Assembly: GCA_937911445.1 (NCBI GenBank)
Contig: CALDQY010000030.1
Span: forward strand, 1-26,331
Reading direction: 5' to 3'
Source: an uncultured Rhodobiaceae bacterium
GTDB taxonomy: Archaea; Thermoplasmatota; Poseidoniia; Poseidoniales; Poseidoniaceae
DNA length: 26,331 nucleotides
The notes beneath the pieces are model-generated. The model saw only the letters and a list, made by a program, of their open reading frames with translations, did not search any database and was not told where the DNA came from. The translations under genes were made by a program, and so were the position numbers. Of the stretch, positions 1-8,572 are shown in pieces. Position 1 is the stretch's first letter. Each line of letters begins with the position of its first letter.

Positions 1-1994
1 AGACCAATTGGAATGGCATACAAACCGACTAGGTAGAACGCATCCCCAACCAATACATCTGGGTTCAGCATGCTGATACCAATCGTGATGGCTAGAAGCG
101 AGAAGGCCATCGATATACGGCCAATGGATCCAATTGAACTTTCAGTGAAAACATCGGCATCATCGACTTCCTTGATGTACCATGCATTTGTTTCCGAATC
201 GTAGGTGTAAGCGCCAGCTGCTTTCAACTCGAGCAGAGACATCAATTGCCCAATATCAACCTCAACATCGCGTACGGTGTTAAACAGACCATATACGATG
301 AGACCTAGCAATACAAACTCAAGCGATACTCCATTCAAAGCCGAGATTTGGTAGGAATCCGGAATGTCGAGTTTGCCAGTCAAGAGCAAACCAGTGCTCA
401 CGGCTAGGGCCGTGATGAGAGCCAATGTCGAATTTCGACGTTCGATGTCGTCCTTGCCTCGTGCTCGTAGCATTGATTCGTAGACCATGCCGAGGAGATA
501 AATCACGAAGATCCATGTGACAAACCAGTATTCAGAATCCAAAATGGTCGAACTGAGTGCAATGAATGTGACGGTTTGAACACTGTTCCAAATGGATATC
601 TTGTCCAATCTCCTTGCCGTTTCCGCGATAACAACGATGCCTATTGCGATTGCAATATCCATCTCGACTTGATCGACGCCATATCCTATTTGGTCGCTAA
701 AGAGGTACGAGAAGGAGAGTGCTGATATGGTCAAATTTGCGACCCACTTTCGAGTTGCCTTTGCAGCAAATAGCATGTAGGAAATCATGACCAATGCGAT
801 GACCCAAGGGATGATGGCTTCATCACCATCGAGGGTCCACAACGAGAACGCAAGTCCAATCGGCATTGCTGGGACTCTGTTTCTGTGTGTTGCAGGGAAG
901 TAGGCGCATAGAACAGTAATCCAGAGGGCGACAGGTAAGGTGAGGATATTAGCAGCACTTTGGTTGCCCATTTCTGCCTGCTTGAATTCACCGATAACGA
1001 GGTTGAAGTCTTCCAAACTCGCTATGAGCATAGCGACAACAACAACACCGATCATAAAGAAGGACATTTTTTCCGCCAACGTTTGCTTCAATCGTTCATT
1101 TCCAGCTAAGTATCCCTGAATGATGATGATGAAGATAAGGAGTGAAAGCGCACCCCCCTTGCCTTCCTCGGGAGCGTTTTCATTGAGTATCTCATAGATG
1201 ATTGGTATGACGCCGGAAACGACACTAACGACAGCGAAATTAATCGATTTGTTGGACATCAATGCGCTGTACATTGCAAGGGCGCACAATCCAACGATGG
1301 CGGTTCCTAGCGGATAGGACACTTCGTAATCAGCCCACTCAATCCAGGTTCCAACACCAACAAGCAACAATCCGAGCGGAATGTAGCTCGCAACAGCCCA
1401 TCCAAACGATGTATCGCCTTTGTATCGCTCGAGAATTTTGCGGTGAGCGAGCCACATCCCGAATGCACCAAGACTCTGTGCATAGATTAAATTCGCACTT
1501 GCAATAAATTCACCAGTAGTATCATCCACAGATCCAAGCATGGTGAATTTGCTTCCATCAAACTCAAATTCAGACAGCGTGAAGTAACCTGCAAGATATC
1601 GAATACCCCAAAGCGTTCCAACAGCCATGAAAAAGAATGACATGCCAAGAAGATAGTTTTGTGAAATCATCAGTTGGTAGTCGTTCTTCTTTGCCTGCAA
1701 TTCTACCATGAAGAGAGCAATACTTGCCGAGAGTAGCCCTCCTCCGAAAAGGTATGCGAATTTCTCCTCACCGACACCATCAGCAAAGGCGATTCCAAAC
1801 AATCCTCCCCATATGAAAAGCATCGCAACGCCGAACATCGTTATCTCAGTAAATCGTTCGAGTGAATCTCCGTTGGTATGTCCTGGGGCACGAACAATCA
1901 CTGGCTTGAATGGAATTTCTTCCTCTTCCTTTGCAAAGATTGCATCGTTTGCAATCGAGACCATTTGCTTGGGTTTCCTCTGTGGTGCAGGCAT
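1..1994 (-). CDS. Large polytopic membrane protein, 3' end missing
   Basis: The minus strand is open from an ATG at 1994 to the left edge (664 codons), so the C-terminus lies outside the window. The first ~45 residues are polar and charged, with an acidic EEEE stretch. After them come at least 15 hydrophobic segments of membrane-helix length, separated by short loops, for example near residues 49-70, 80-97, 108-127 and 186-203. A more polar stretch near the visible C-terminal end contains DVEVDIGQL and a Tyr/Asp/Trp-rich segment, followed by further hydrophobic helices. I recognise no catalytic or transport motif and do not assign a function. A TATA-like element lies about 30 bases upstream and no ribosome binding site is visible, so the transcript may be leaderless. 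Reading-frame integrity over 2 kb and clear membrane periodicity make it a real gene. Confidence 0.85.
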   Translation of the reverse strand, partial: MPAPQRKPKQMVSIANDAIFAKEEEEIPFKPVIVRAPGHTNGDSLERFTEITMFGVAMLFIWGGLFGIAFADGVGEEKFAYLFGGGLLSASIALFMVELQAKKNDYQLMISQNYLLGMSFFFMAVGTLWGIRYLAGYFTLSEFEFDGSKFTMLGSVDDTTGEFIASANLIYAQSLGAFGMWLAHRKILERYKGDTSFGWAVASYIPLGLLLVGVGTWIEWADYEVSYPLGTAIVGLCALAMYSALMSNKSINFAVVSVVSGVIPIIYEILNENAPEEGKGGALSLLIFIIIIQGYLAGNERLKQTLAEKMSFFMIGVVVVAMLIASLEDFNLVIGEFKQAEMGNQSAANILTLPVALWITVLCAYFPATHRNRVPAMPIGLAFSLWTLDGDEAIIPWVIALVMISYMLFAAKATRKWVANLTISALSFSYLFSDQIGYGVDQVEMDIAIAIGIVVIAETARRLDKISIWNSVQTVTFIALSSTILDSEYWFVTWIFVIYLLGMVYESMLRARGKDDIERRNSTLALITALAVSTGLLLTGKLDIPDSYQISALNGVSLEFVLLGLIVYGLFNTVRDVEVDIGQLMSLLELKAAGAYTYDSETNAWYIKEVDDADVFTESSIGSIGRISMAFSLLAITIGISMLNPDVLVGDAFYLVGLYAIPIG

Positions 1995-2022
1995 TTGAAT
2001 CAGTACTTCTTGGCATCATTAC

Positions 2023-2033
2023 AAATATAAATT
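2023..2033 (-). promoter_or_regulatory. TATA-like element for the membrane protein gene
   Basis: Read on the minus strand this is AATTTATATTT. Its centre is about 34 bases upstream of the ATG at 1994, which would place transcription start some 5-10 bases before the start codon. The element is A/T-rich in both directions, so it might also serve the divergent protease gene, which would then have a leader of roughly 70 bases. The gap 1995-2127 holds no other gene. Confidence 0.4.
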
Positions 2034-2127
2034 AACACCCATCATTCTTAGTTTTCGTAGCAATTCAAGTGATTTTCTTTACACTCCAATTGAAAGAGTT
2101 CAAACAATAGTGTTTCTTGGAGGAATC

Positions 2128-4131
2128 ATGGCGCGTGCAAAGCCGATAAAATTGACGCTAACAATCCTTTGTCTCACCATGTTTGTGTTGCCCACAGTTC
2201 TCGCTACAGTACCTGTTGAATCCAACCAAGATTCGGGCGAAGAAGGTTGGTGGGTTGAAACAACCGTCGACCGTGACGGAAATGGAATAGGAGATATGAT
2301 CGAAGTGCATCAAAAGAACCCACTTTTCCTCGACGAGGACAAGACGCTTCCATTGATTATTGACTTCTCATTCACACCCGGTGATACTGAAATCAAGATG
2401 CTTGAGGAGGCTGTTGAGTACCGTCACCAATGGACATTGAAAGGCATCGATGCGCTCGCTGGTCGAGTTCCAGTAGGTTACGTCCTTGAAGCATCTCAAC
2501 TCCCTGGCGTTGTCATGCTCGAACTTGATGGCATCTTATCGGTCACGAATGGCGATGCTGCCGTCCTCCACGGTGTTGATACAGCTTGGGCAGAGACTGG
2601 TTACGACGGCTCGGGTACAACAGTGGCCATCATCGATACAGGTATCGACGGGAATCACTCCGGTCTTGACGATCAAGACGACGACCCTACCACACATGAC
2701 CCGAAAATCATTGCATTCTACGACCCAGTCAACAATCCAAGTTTGACAAACGGTACTGAGGTTTTCCCGTACGATGACCAAGGGCATGGCTCGCACTGTG
2801 CAGGAACAACCGCAGGAACGGGTGCACCAACCTACGACCATCCTGGCATGGCGCCACAAGCCTCTCTCGTCGGTGTGAAAGTTCTCGATGCAGGTGGTAG
2901 CGGATCCTTTGCTACCGTCATGGCAGGAATGGAATGGACTGTTGAAAAGCGATATGAATTCAACATCCGTGCGGCATCAATGAGCCTCGGTGGGCCAGGT
3001 GCAATCGAATGGACTTCCTCCGAAGAGGACAGCGTCAACCGCTATGCAAACGAAATGGTCCGTGCGGGTATTGCATTGTTCATTGCAGCTGGAAACAGTG
3101 CAGTTTCAGCACAAATTGGTACGCCAGGTAGCGCAGAAGATGCGATTACGGTCGGTGCTTTGGACAAGGATTCGAGCATTGCTATCTACAGCAGCCAAGG
3201 CCCGACAGAGGAAGGTCGAATCAAGCCAAACATTGCCTACGTTGGCTCCGATGTCATGTCGGTCGCCCACAACACTGGCGATGGCTACGTCGCCTTCAGT
3301 GGTACGAGCATGGCAACACCTGGTGCGGCTGGTGTAGCAGCACTGATGTTGCAAGCGAATCCAGATCTCTCTCCATTCGATATTCGAAACATCATGCAAG
3401 AGACTGCGACCTACCGACAGTGTCACTACATGGGTGCAAACGAGCCATGTCTTGAAGATGCAATTCCGAAGAACAGGCAGAACAACGTCTACGGCCATGG
3501 AGAAGTCCGGGCCCTTGATGCCTTGCTCGAAGCAGCTGAGCGTGACTATGTGTTCAACTCAAACATCAGTGTTACCATTTCGACCCCTGCAACACTCGAC
3601 AATCGAATCCATCTCGAGCGAGGCGATAGCATCGTCTTCGAGGTCAGTGAAAACATGGAAACCGTCCAATGGAGAAGCAACCATTTGCGCGACGATTGGT
3701 CAAACATTCATACGTACGAACCAGGAGACTCGACTGGAGAATTGTCCATCATTGACATCATTCATCAGATTGAGCATCTTCCTGGTATCGCCATCATGGG
3801 CAACCACACCATCTCACTGCGAGGTGTTCAGTATCAAGACGGTATGACCTCCGCCTCGCCGCTTGTCACAGCAGAGATCATGGTCATGGACGATGACACA
3901 CACCCAACAATGCCCAGTACCGGAGACGGACTCTCAGCAGCGACGATTGCGGTCGTATCTGTTGGAGGTATCATCCTATTCTTGGCTATGCTCTTGTTGA
4001 TTTCGACCATTTCGAACCGAGAGGAAGGAACGCTCGCTGGCAAAGACCTCCAATCGTACCTCGATGCTCAAATCGTTGAGGCGGTGGATTCCGATTTGTC
4101 TGAGAACCAATACTGGGAAGAAAAGGCATAA
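2128..4131 (+). CDS. Membrane-anchored subtilisin-like serine protease (S8 family)
   Basis: This 667-residue protein is a secreted peptidase. The S8 triad is visible: Asp170 in AIIDTGIDG, His220 in GHGSHCAGT and Ser394 in SGTSMATPG, with the oxyanion Asn323 in AAGNSA. Residues ~1-28 form a signal peptide (basic start, hydrophobic core ending near VLA). A DRDGNGIGD stretch shortly after resembles a thrombospondin-3-type calcium loop, and the region up to ~150 looks like a propeptide. A transmembrane helix at ~603-630 followed by a short charged tail suggests the catalytic part is displayed outside the cell. I chose ATG 2128 because GGAGG ends 4 bases upstream; an in-frame ATG at 2110 would put that site inside the gene. 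The substrate is unknown; nutrient protein digestion or surface protein turnover are both possible. Confidence 0.93.
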   Translation: MARAKPIKLTLTILCLTMFVLPTVLATVPVESNQDSGEEGWWVETTVDRDGNGIGDMIEVHQKNPLFLDEDKTLPLIIDFSFTPGDTEIKMLEEAVEYRHQWTLKGIDALAGRVPVGYVLEASQLPGVVMLELDGILSVTNGDAAVLHGVDTAWAETGYDGSGTTVAIIDTGIDGNHSGLDDQDDDPTTHDPKIIAFYDPVNNPSLTNGTEVFPYDDQGHGSHCAGTTAGTGAPTYDHPGMAPQASLVGVKVLDAGGSGSFATVMAGMEWTVEKRYEFNIRAASMSLGGPGAIEWTSSEEDSVNRYANEMVRAGIALFIAAGNSAVSAQIGTPGSAEDAITVGALDKDSSIAIYSSQGPTEEGRIKPNIAYVGSDVMSVAHNTGDGYVAFSGTSMATPGAAGVAALMLQANPDLSPFDIRNIMQETATYRQCHYMGANEPCLEDAIPKNRQNNVYGHGEVRALDALLEAAERDYVFNSNISVTISTPATLDNRIHLERGDSIVFEVSENMETVQWRSNHLRDDWSNIHTYEPGDSTGELSIIDIIHQIEHLPGIAIMGNHTISLRGVQYQDGMTSASPLVTAEIMVMDDDTHPTMPSTGDGLSAATIAVVSVGGIILFLAMLLLISTISNREEGTLAGKDLQSYLDAQIVEAVDSDLSENQYWEEKA

Positions 4132-4187
4132 TCCTTGGATTGGAGTGATACCTTACATTCATAGACGGAGTTCCCAAGGTGAGAATC

Positions 4188-4790
4188 ATGGTCGGAAAAG
4201 AACACGTAACGATGATTCCATCTGCGCCGAAGACGATTTGGTCAGCAACGGTCAACGGACAAGACGTCCAAGCCATCGCCCCATCCAATGCCATTTTGCT
4301 CGACGTCCTTCGCGATGAAGTCGGCATGCTTGGTGTGAAGCGAGGCTGCGACTTGGGAACCTGTGGTTGCTGTGCAGTCCTCATCGATGGTGAGCCTCGT
4401 CTCTCCTGCTTGTGTCTAGCCGGTCAAGTCGAAGGTCAAGCGATCACGACGGTTGAAGGGCTTGCAGATGGCGCACATCTCGCACCGATTCAAACCTGTT
4501 TTGCAACTCATGGAGGATCGCAGTGTGGGTTCTGTACACCAGGCTTCCTCATGAGTGCTGAAGCGCTTCTCAATGAAAATGAAAATCCAACACGTGAGGA
4601 AATTGCTTGTGCAATCGAAGGAAATCTTTGCCGATGCACTGGCTATCAACAAATCGTTGATTCTATAGAAGCAGCCGCAGAAATCAAACGAGGGGACGCT
4701 CCTGCACCATCTCCTGCAAGTGATCCTCATCCGAATCCACATCCAGAGGGGCCTGATGAACCATCAATGCCACCTGGTCATGCGAGGTGA
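4188..4790 (+). CDS. Molybdenum hydroxylase, [2Fe-2S] small subunit
   Basis: The 200-residue protein is the electron-transfer subunit of a xanthine oxidase-family enzyme. The plant-type ferredoxin domain has cysteines at 54, 59, 62 and 74, and the second [2Fe-2S] domain has the CGFC pair (113, 116) and the CRC pair (148, 150) followed by TGYQQIVDSI. After ~170 there is a Pro/Asp/His-rich tail of about 30 residues that ordinary family members lack. ATG 4188 is preferred over a GTG at 4179 because AAGGTGAG lies just before it. It begins the operon with the molybdopterin subunit (4-base gap) and FAD subunit. The family is certain. The substrate is not, but the FAD subunit points to the 4-hydroxybenzoyl-CoA reductase branch (HcrC-like). 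Confidence 0.92.
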   Translation: MVGKEHVTMIPSAPKTIWSATVNGQDVQAIAPSNAILLDVLRDEVGMLGVKRGCDLGTCGCCAVLIDGEPRLSCLCLAGQVEGQAITTVEGLADGAHLAPIQTCFATHGGSQCGFCTPGFLMSAEALLNENENPTREEIACAIEGNLCRCTGYQQIVDSIEAAAEIKRGDAPAPSPASDPHPNPHPEGPDEPSMPPGHAR

Positions 4791-4794
4791 TCCC

Positions 4795-7599
4795 ATGGCT
4801 GGAGGGTATCGTCAACAACCAGGGGCGTCTTCGGGTGCGGTCCGTAAGGACGGAAAGCGTGTGGCAGGGAAGCAGAAGTTCCCTCCGCCAGGTTCGGGCG
4901 GATCTCGGCCAACAATGGCTCCACGTGACCTTGATTCCATTCCAGAATCTGTTGGCGGAAAAGAACCTCAGCCAGCTGGCTCTCACATTCACGACCGATA
5001 CCGAACGGGAACCGAGGTTGGTAAGCCAAGAGCACTCGTTGATTCTCACGCAAAAGTAACCGGACAAGCGTGGTACGGTGACGACGTCCGTCTTCCGAAT
5101 GAAATCATCGGCAAGATTCTTCGTTCACCGCATCATTATGCCAAAATCAAATCCATTGATACCTCGAAGGTAGAAGCCCTCCCTGGCGTTCTTGCCGTAG
5201 CCACTGGAGCCGATGCACCGAACACCTTCGGTGTGTTGCCTGTAACGAAAGACGAACACGCCATGGCCGTTGAGAAAGTACGCCACGTTGGCGATCTCGT
5301 TGCCTGTGTTGCTGCCGTTGATGAAGCAACAGCCATGGAAGCCCTCAACCTGTTCGAAATTGAGTGGGAAGTTCTCGATCCTATCTTCGACCCACGTAAA
5401 GGATTGGAAGACCAAGACGAACCAATCCACTGGCGTGGAAAGTATCACGTCGGGACCACCAACGTTCAGAAGCGTGTGTTCCAAGAGTTCGGCGATCGTA
5501 GTCTTGTCGATGACCCAACTGCATCATCTCACGGAAAGTGGCGAATGGAAGGCGTGCATCACGGATTCACAGAACCTCACGCAGTCGTTGCCCACTGGGA
5601 TCCAAACGGTCGTCTACAACTCTACACTCCACAGCAAGTGCCGCATTATGCGCATCGAGCACTTTCAACGGTCCTCGAAGTTCCGATGCATCAAATCAAC
5701 GTCATTCGTACCTTTGTTGGTGGAGGATTTGGTGGCAAATCCGACCCATTCCCGCACGAAATGTGTGCAGCCATACTCTCTCGCAAAGCAGGGCGTCCTG
5801 TTCGAATCAATTTCTCTCGTGAAGAGGTCTATTGGATCAATCGAGGTCGACACCCAAGTTACATCGAAGTTAAGATGACGGCAGATGAAGAGGCTCGAAT
5901 TTCAGGCTTTGATATCGATGCACTGATTGACGGAGGTGGATTTGCCTCCTTCGGTCACGTTACATCGTACTACAACGGAGTTCTCGCAACAGCTCCGTAC
6001 GAACTCGGCTCGTTCCATTACACTGGCGCACGCGTATGGACAAACAAACCAGCAAGCGGTGCTATGCGTGGACACGGAGCGGTCAATACCCGCTGTGCAG
6101 TTGAAGTTGGCCTCGATGAAATGGCTGAACAAATGCAAGTTGATCCTATCGACCTACGTTTGGCAAATCTGCTTCCTCCGCACAGCCGAACCATCTCCGG
6201 GTTCCGCATCACTTCAAACGGAATGCGTGAAGCACTCGAGCGCGTTCGAGAAGGCTCGGATTGGGACACAAAGTTCCGGCAAATGCCACTCGGTAAAGGA
6301 ATAGGAATTGGCTGTGGTTTCTTTATTTCAGGATCTGGTCTGCCGATTCACTGGGATCCAAATCGATTCCCACATGCAACCGTTCACATCCAAATCGACA
6401 TGGATGGGGGCGTGACAGTCCATACAGGTGCAGCGGACATCGGACAGGGTTCGACCACAGCCGTTGCACAAGTTGTTTCAGAAGTTCTTGCGCTTCCTAT
6501 TGAGATGATTCACGTTCGCTCGCATGAAAGCGACACAAGTCCTGTTGACCTCGGCTCCTACTCGAGCCGTGTGACCTTCATGAACGCCAATGCTGCGATT
6601 CGAGCAGCACTTGACATTCGCGAAAAACTCCTCAACGCGGCTTGGGAAATGTTAGGCTATCACCCTGATGTTCTCGTTCTCAATGACCGTCGAATCTACT
6701 ACAAGCACGATCCAGCCGTTGGCGTATCTTACCTCGAAGCACTCCACAAGGCACAAGAGGACAAGGGTTCACTGATTTCGAGTGGAGCATACCGTTCTCC
6801 TCCAATGGGTGGTGTTCACAAAGGTGCAGCAGCAGGTCTTGCTCCAGCATATTCCTTCTCTGCTTACGTTGCAGAAGTCGATGTTGATGTTGATACAGGC
6901 CTCGTATCATGCACCAATGTTTGGGCTGCACACGACTGCGGTAAGGCTCTCAATCCCCTCGCCGTCGAGGGACAAATCATCGGTTCCTGTCACATGGGAC
7001 TCGGTCAAGTCCTTTCGGAGAAGATGGTGTACGGACGGACAGGGCATTTGCAGAATCCAAATCTCCTAGAATACAAAATCCCGTCCGTTCATGAAATGCC
7101 TCACGTAACGCCGATTATTGTTGAATCATCGGATCCAGAAGGGCCATTCGGTGCAAAAGAAGCAGGAGAAGGCCCTCTCTTGCCAATTCTGCCTGCTGTG
7201 GTGAACGCAGTCTACGATGCCATAGGTGTTCGCATTCGCGAACTACCACTCACGCCGGATGTTGTATGGAAAGCCATCTCTGCGAAGACGAAATCGCTCG
7301 GTGGTATCGATGAATCGGAACTCCCCTCTCCTCGCTTGGAGCACAGCCCCCTGCAAGCAACACTCGTTGCACGAGGTCAAGAGCACAAGGAGCGAGACCG
7401 CCGCCGACAGCGTAGCGAAGATACCAGCGCATATGTCAACGGCGTGCTGTTTGGATTCGATCCAGACCGTCCACTCGAAGACCAGGTTGATGGATGGAAA
7501 TCCGCTGTTGAACCTGTGCCTGAACAGTTGGCTGAGCTAGGCTTAGCAGGAAAGGCTTGGCTAAAGAAGGAGCAACGGCAAATGGGAGGTGACCAATGA
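4795..7599 (+). CDS. Molybdenum hydroxylase, molybdopterin-binding large subunit
   Basis: This 934-residue protein is the catalytic subunit that binds the molybdenum-cytosine or related pterin cofactor. Family signatures are GGGFGGK at 309-315, MRGHG around Arg425, DIGQGSTT in the second cofactor domain, and KEAGEGP, whose Glu792 matches the catalytic base. The CODH active-site loop with the cofactor cysteine (AYRCSFR type) is not present, so it is not a form I CO dehydrogenase. Two additions are odd: about 75 Gly/Pro/Lys-rich residues before the usual domain start (ALVDSHAKVTGQAWY), and about 100 residues after DVVWKAI, including a basic EHKERDRRRQR run. ATG 4795 follows GAGGTGAT and starts 4 bases after the small subunit stop; an upstream ATG at 4720 would lie inside that gene. 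The gene ends overlapping the FAD subunit. Confidence 0.92.
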   Translation: MAGGYRQQPGASSGAVRKDGKRVAGKQKFPPPGSGGSRPTMAPRDLDSIPESVGGKEPQPAGSHIHDRYRTGTEVGKPRALVDSHAKVTGQAWYGDDVRLPNEIIGKILRSPHHYAKIKSIDTSKVEALPGVLAVATGADAPNTFGVLPVTKDEHAMAVEKVRHVGDLVACVAAVDEATAMEALNLFEIEWEVLDPIFDPRKGLEDQDEPIHWRGKYHVGTTNVQKRVFQEFGDRSLVDDPTASSHGKWRMEGVHHGFTEPHAVVAHWDPNGRLQLYTPQQVPHYAHRALSTVLEVPMHQINVIRTFVGGGFGGKSDPFPHEMCAAILSRKAGRPVRINFSREEVYWINRGRHPSYIEVKMTADEEARISGFDIDALIDGGGFASFGHVTSYYNGVLATAPYELGSFHYTGARVWTNKPASGAMRGHGAVNTRCAVEVGLDEMAEQMQVDPIDLRLANLLPPHSRTISGFRITSNGMREALERVREGSDWDTKFRQMPLGKGIGIGCGFFISGSGLPIHWDPNRFPHATVHIQIDMDGGVTVHTGAADIGQGSTTAVAQVVSEVLALPIEMIHVRSHESDTSPVDLGSYSSRVTFMNANAAIRAALDIREKLLNAAWEMLGYHPDVLVLNDRRIYYKHDPAVGVSYLEALHKAQEDKGSLISSGAYRSPPMGGVHKGAAAGLAPAYSFSAYVAEVDVDVDTGLVSCTNVWAAHDCGKALNPLAVEGQIIGSCHMGLGQVLSEKMVYGRTGHLQNPNLLEYKIPSVHEMPHVTPIIVESSDPEGPFGAKEAGEGPLLPILPAVVNAVYDAIGVRIRELPLTPDVVWKAISAKTKSLGGIDESELPSPRLEHSPLQATLVARGQEHKERDRRRQRSEDTSAYVNGVLFGFDPDRPLEDQVDGWKSAVEPVPEQLAELGLAGKAWLKKEQRQMGGDQ

Positions 7600-8570
7600 T
7601 GTTGATGCCTCCTTTCAATCTCCATCATCCGAAGACCGTTGAGGAAGCGTGCGAATTAGCAGCAACGTTCCTTGCCAACAAGGAATCCTTTGATTGGGTT
7701 GCGGGTGGTACCGATTTGCTACCGAATTATAAGTGGCACATCAACGTCAAAACACACGTCATCTCTCTCGCAAACATACCTGGCCTTGACACCATCTCCA
7801 TGCACGAAATTGGTGCAATGGCTCGTTTAGGCGCATTGACAACCTCGGAAAATGTGCACCCCCTGATAGCATTCGCTGCTAGCAAAGTCGCCTCTTCGTT
7901 GGTTCGAAACAACGCAACACTTGGAGGGAACATTTGCCTTGATACGCGTTGTTTCTGGATCAATCAAAGCGAAGATTGGCGCCGTTCAATCGACTGGTGC
8001 CACAAGGAAGATTGTGGAACGGGTTCGGATTGCCGAGTCATTCCAAATCAAAACACACTCTGCGTAGCAACCTACCAAGGCGACTTGGCTCCATCCTTGA
8101 TGGTCCTTGAGGGAACAATCCACATCATCGGTCCAAATGGGCCCCGAAGTCTTCCCGTTGACGAGTTCTTCCAACTCGATGGAATTACTCGCAACGTGCT
8201 TCAAGAAGGTGAATTTGTTCTCAAGGTAACCTTCCCAGAGGACGTTGCCAACAGAACGGGATCCTACAAGAAACTCAGAGTTCGAGAATCGTGGGATTTC
8301 CCTGAGGCGGGTGTTGCCTCTTCGTGGATTTCAGGCGATCCATCTTCACTCCGAGTTGCTTCTACAGCATTGGAATCCATCCCACGCTTGCACCAAGAGG
8401 AAGTTGATGCACTTGGAACATCTTTCTCGAAGGAACATATTCCTCAACTCTCTGAAGCGATTATGAAATCCATTAAACCAGTGAACAATACGGCATTGCC
8501 TCCACGATATCGTAAATCGATGGTTCGAGTTTTGGCGAAGCGCAGTCTTCGAGAAATCCTTGGTGATTGA
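7596..8570 (+). CDS. Molybdenum hydroxylase, FAD subunit with cysteine-rich [4Fe-4S]-type insertion
   Basis: This 324-residue protein is the FAD-binding medium subunit. FAD motifs are VAGGTDLLP (about 35-43) and NNATLGGN (105-112). Directly after the second motif is a stretch not found in xanthine dehydrogenase or CO dehydrogenase: LDTRCFWINQSEDWRR with cysteines at 119, 135, 140, 146 and 156 (plus 114), before the chain rejoins the family at TYQGDLAPSLMVL. The same position and the LDTRC...NQS...WR pattern occur in HcrB, the beta subunit of 4-hydroxybenzoyl-CoA reductase, where the insertion holds a [4Fe-4S] cluster. I infer a similar cluster here. The start overlaps the large subunit stop (ATGA); GGAGGTGA at 7585-7592 precedes it, and ATG 7599 is an equally possible start. 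The order small-large-medium is one operon. Confidence 0.9.
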   Translation: MMLMPPFNLHHPKTVEEACELAATFLANKESFDWVAGGTDLLPNYKWHINVKTHVISLANIPGLDTISMHEIGAMARLGALTTSENVHPLIAFAASKVASSLVRNNATLGGNICLDTRCFWINQSEDWRRSIDWCHKEDCGTGSDCRVIPNQNTLCVATYQGDLAPSLMVLEGTIHIIGPNGPRSLPVDEFFQLDGITRNVLQEGEFVLKVTFPEDVANRTGSYKKLRVRESWDFPEAGVASSWISGDPSSLRVASTALESIPRLHQEEVDALGTSFSKEHIPQLSEAIMKSIKPVNNTALPPRYRKSMVRVLAKRSLREILGD

Positions 8571-8572
8571 GC

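Noticed and set aside
1708..1998. Plus-strand ORF of 96 codons
   Set aside because: It lies antisense to the N-terminal part of the large membrane protein, whose frame has coherent helices and a promoter; the plus frame has no recognisable features.
4188..8570. Aerobic CO dehydrogenase (CoxSLM)
   Set aside because: The gene set and cofactor motifs fit the superfamily, but the large subunit lacks the cysteine-bearing AYRCSFR-type active loop, and the FAD subunit has a cysteine insertion that CoxM does not have.
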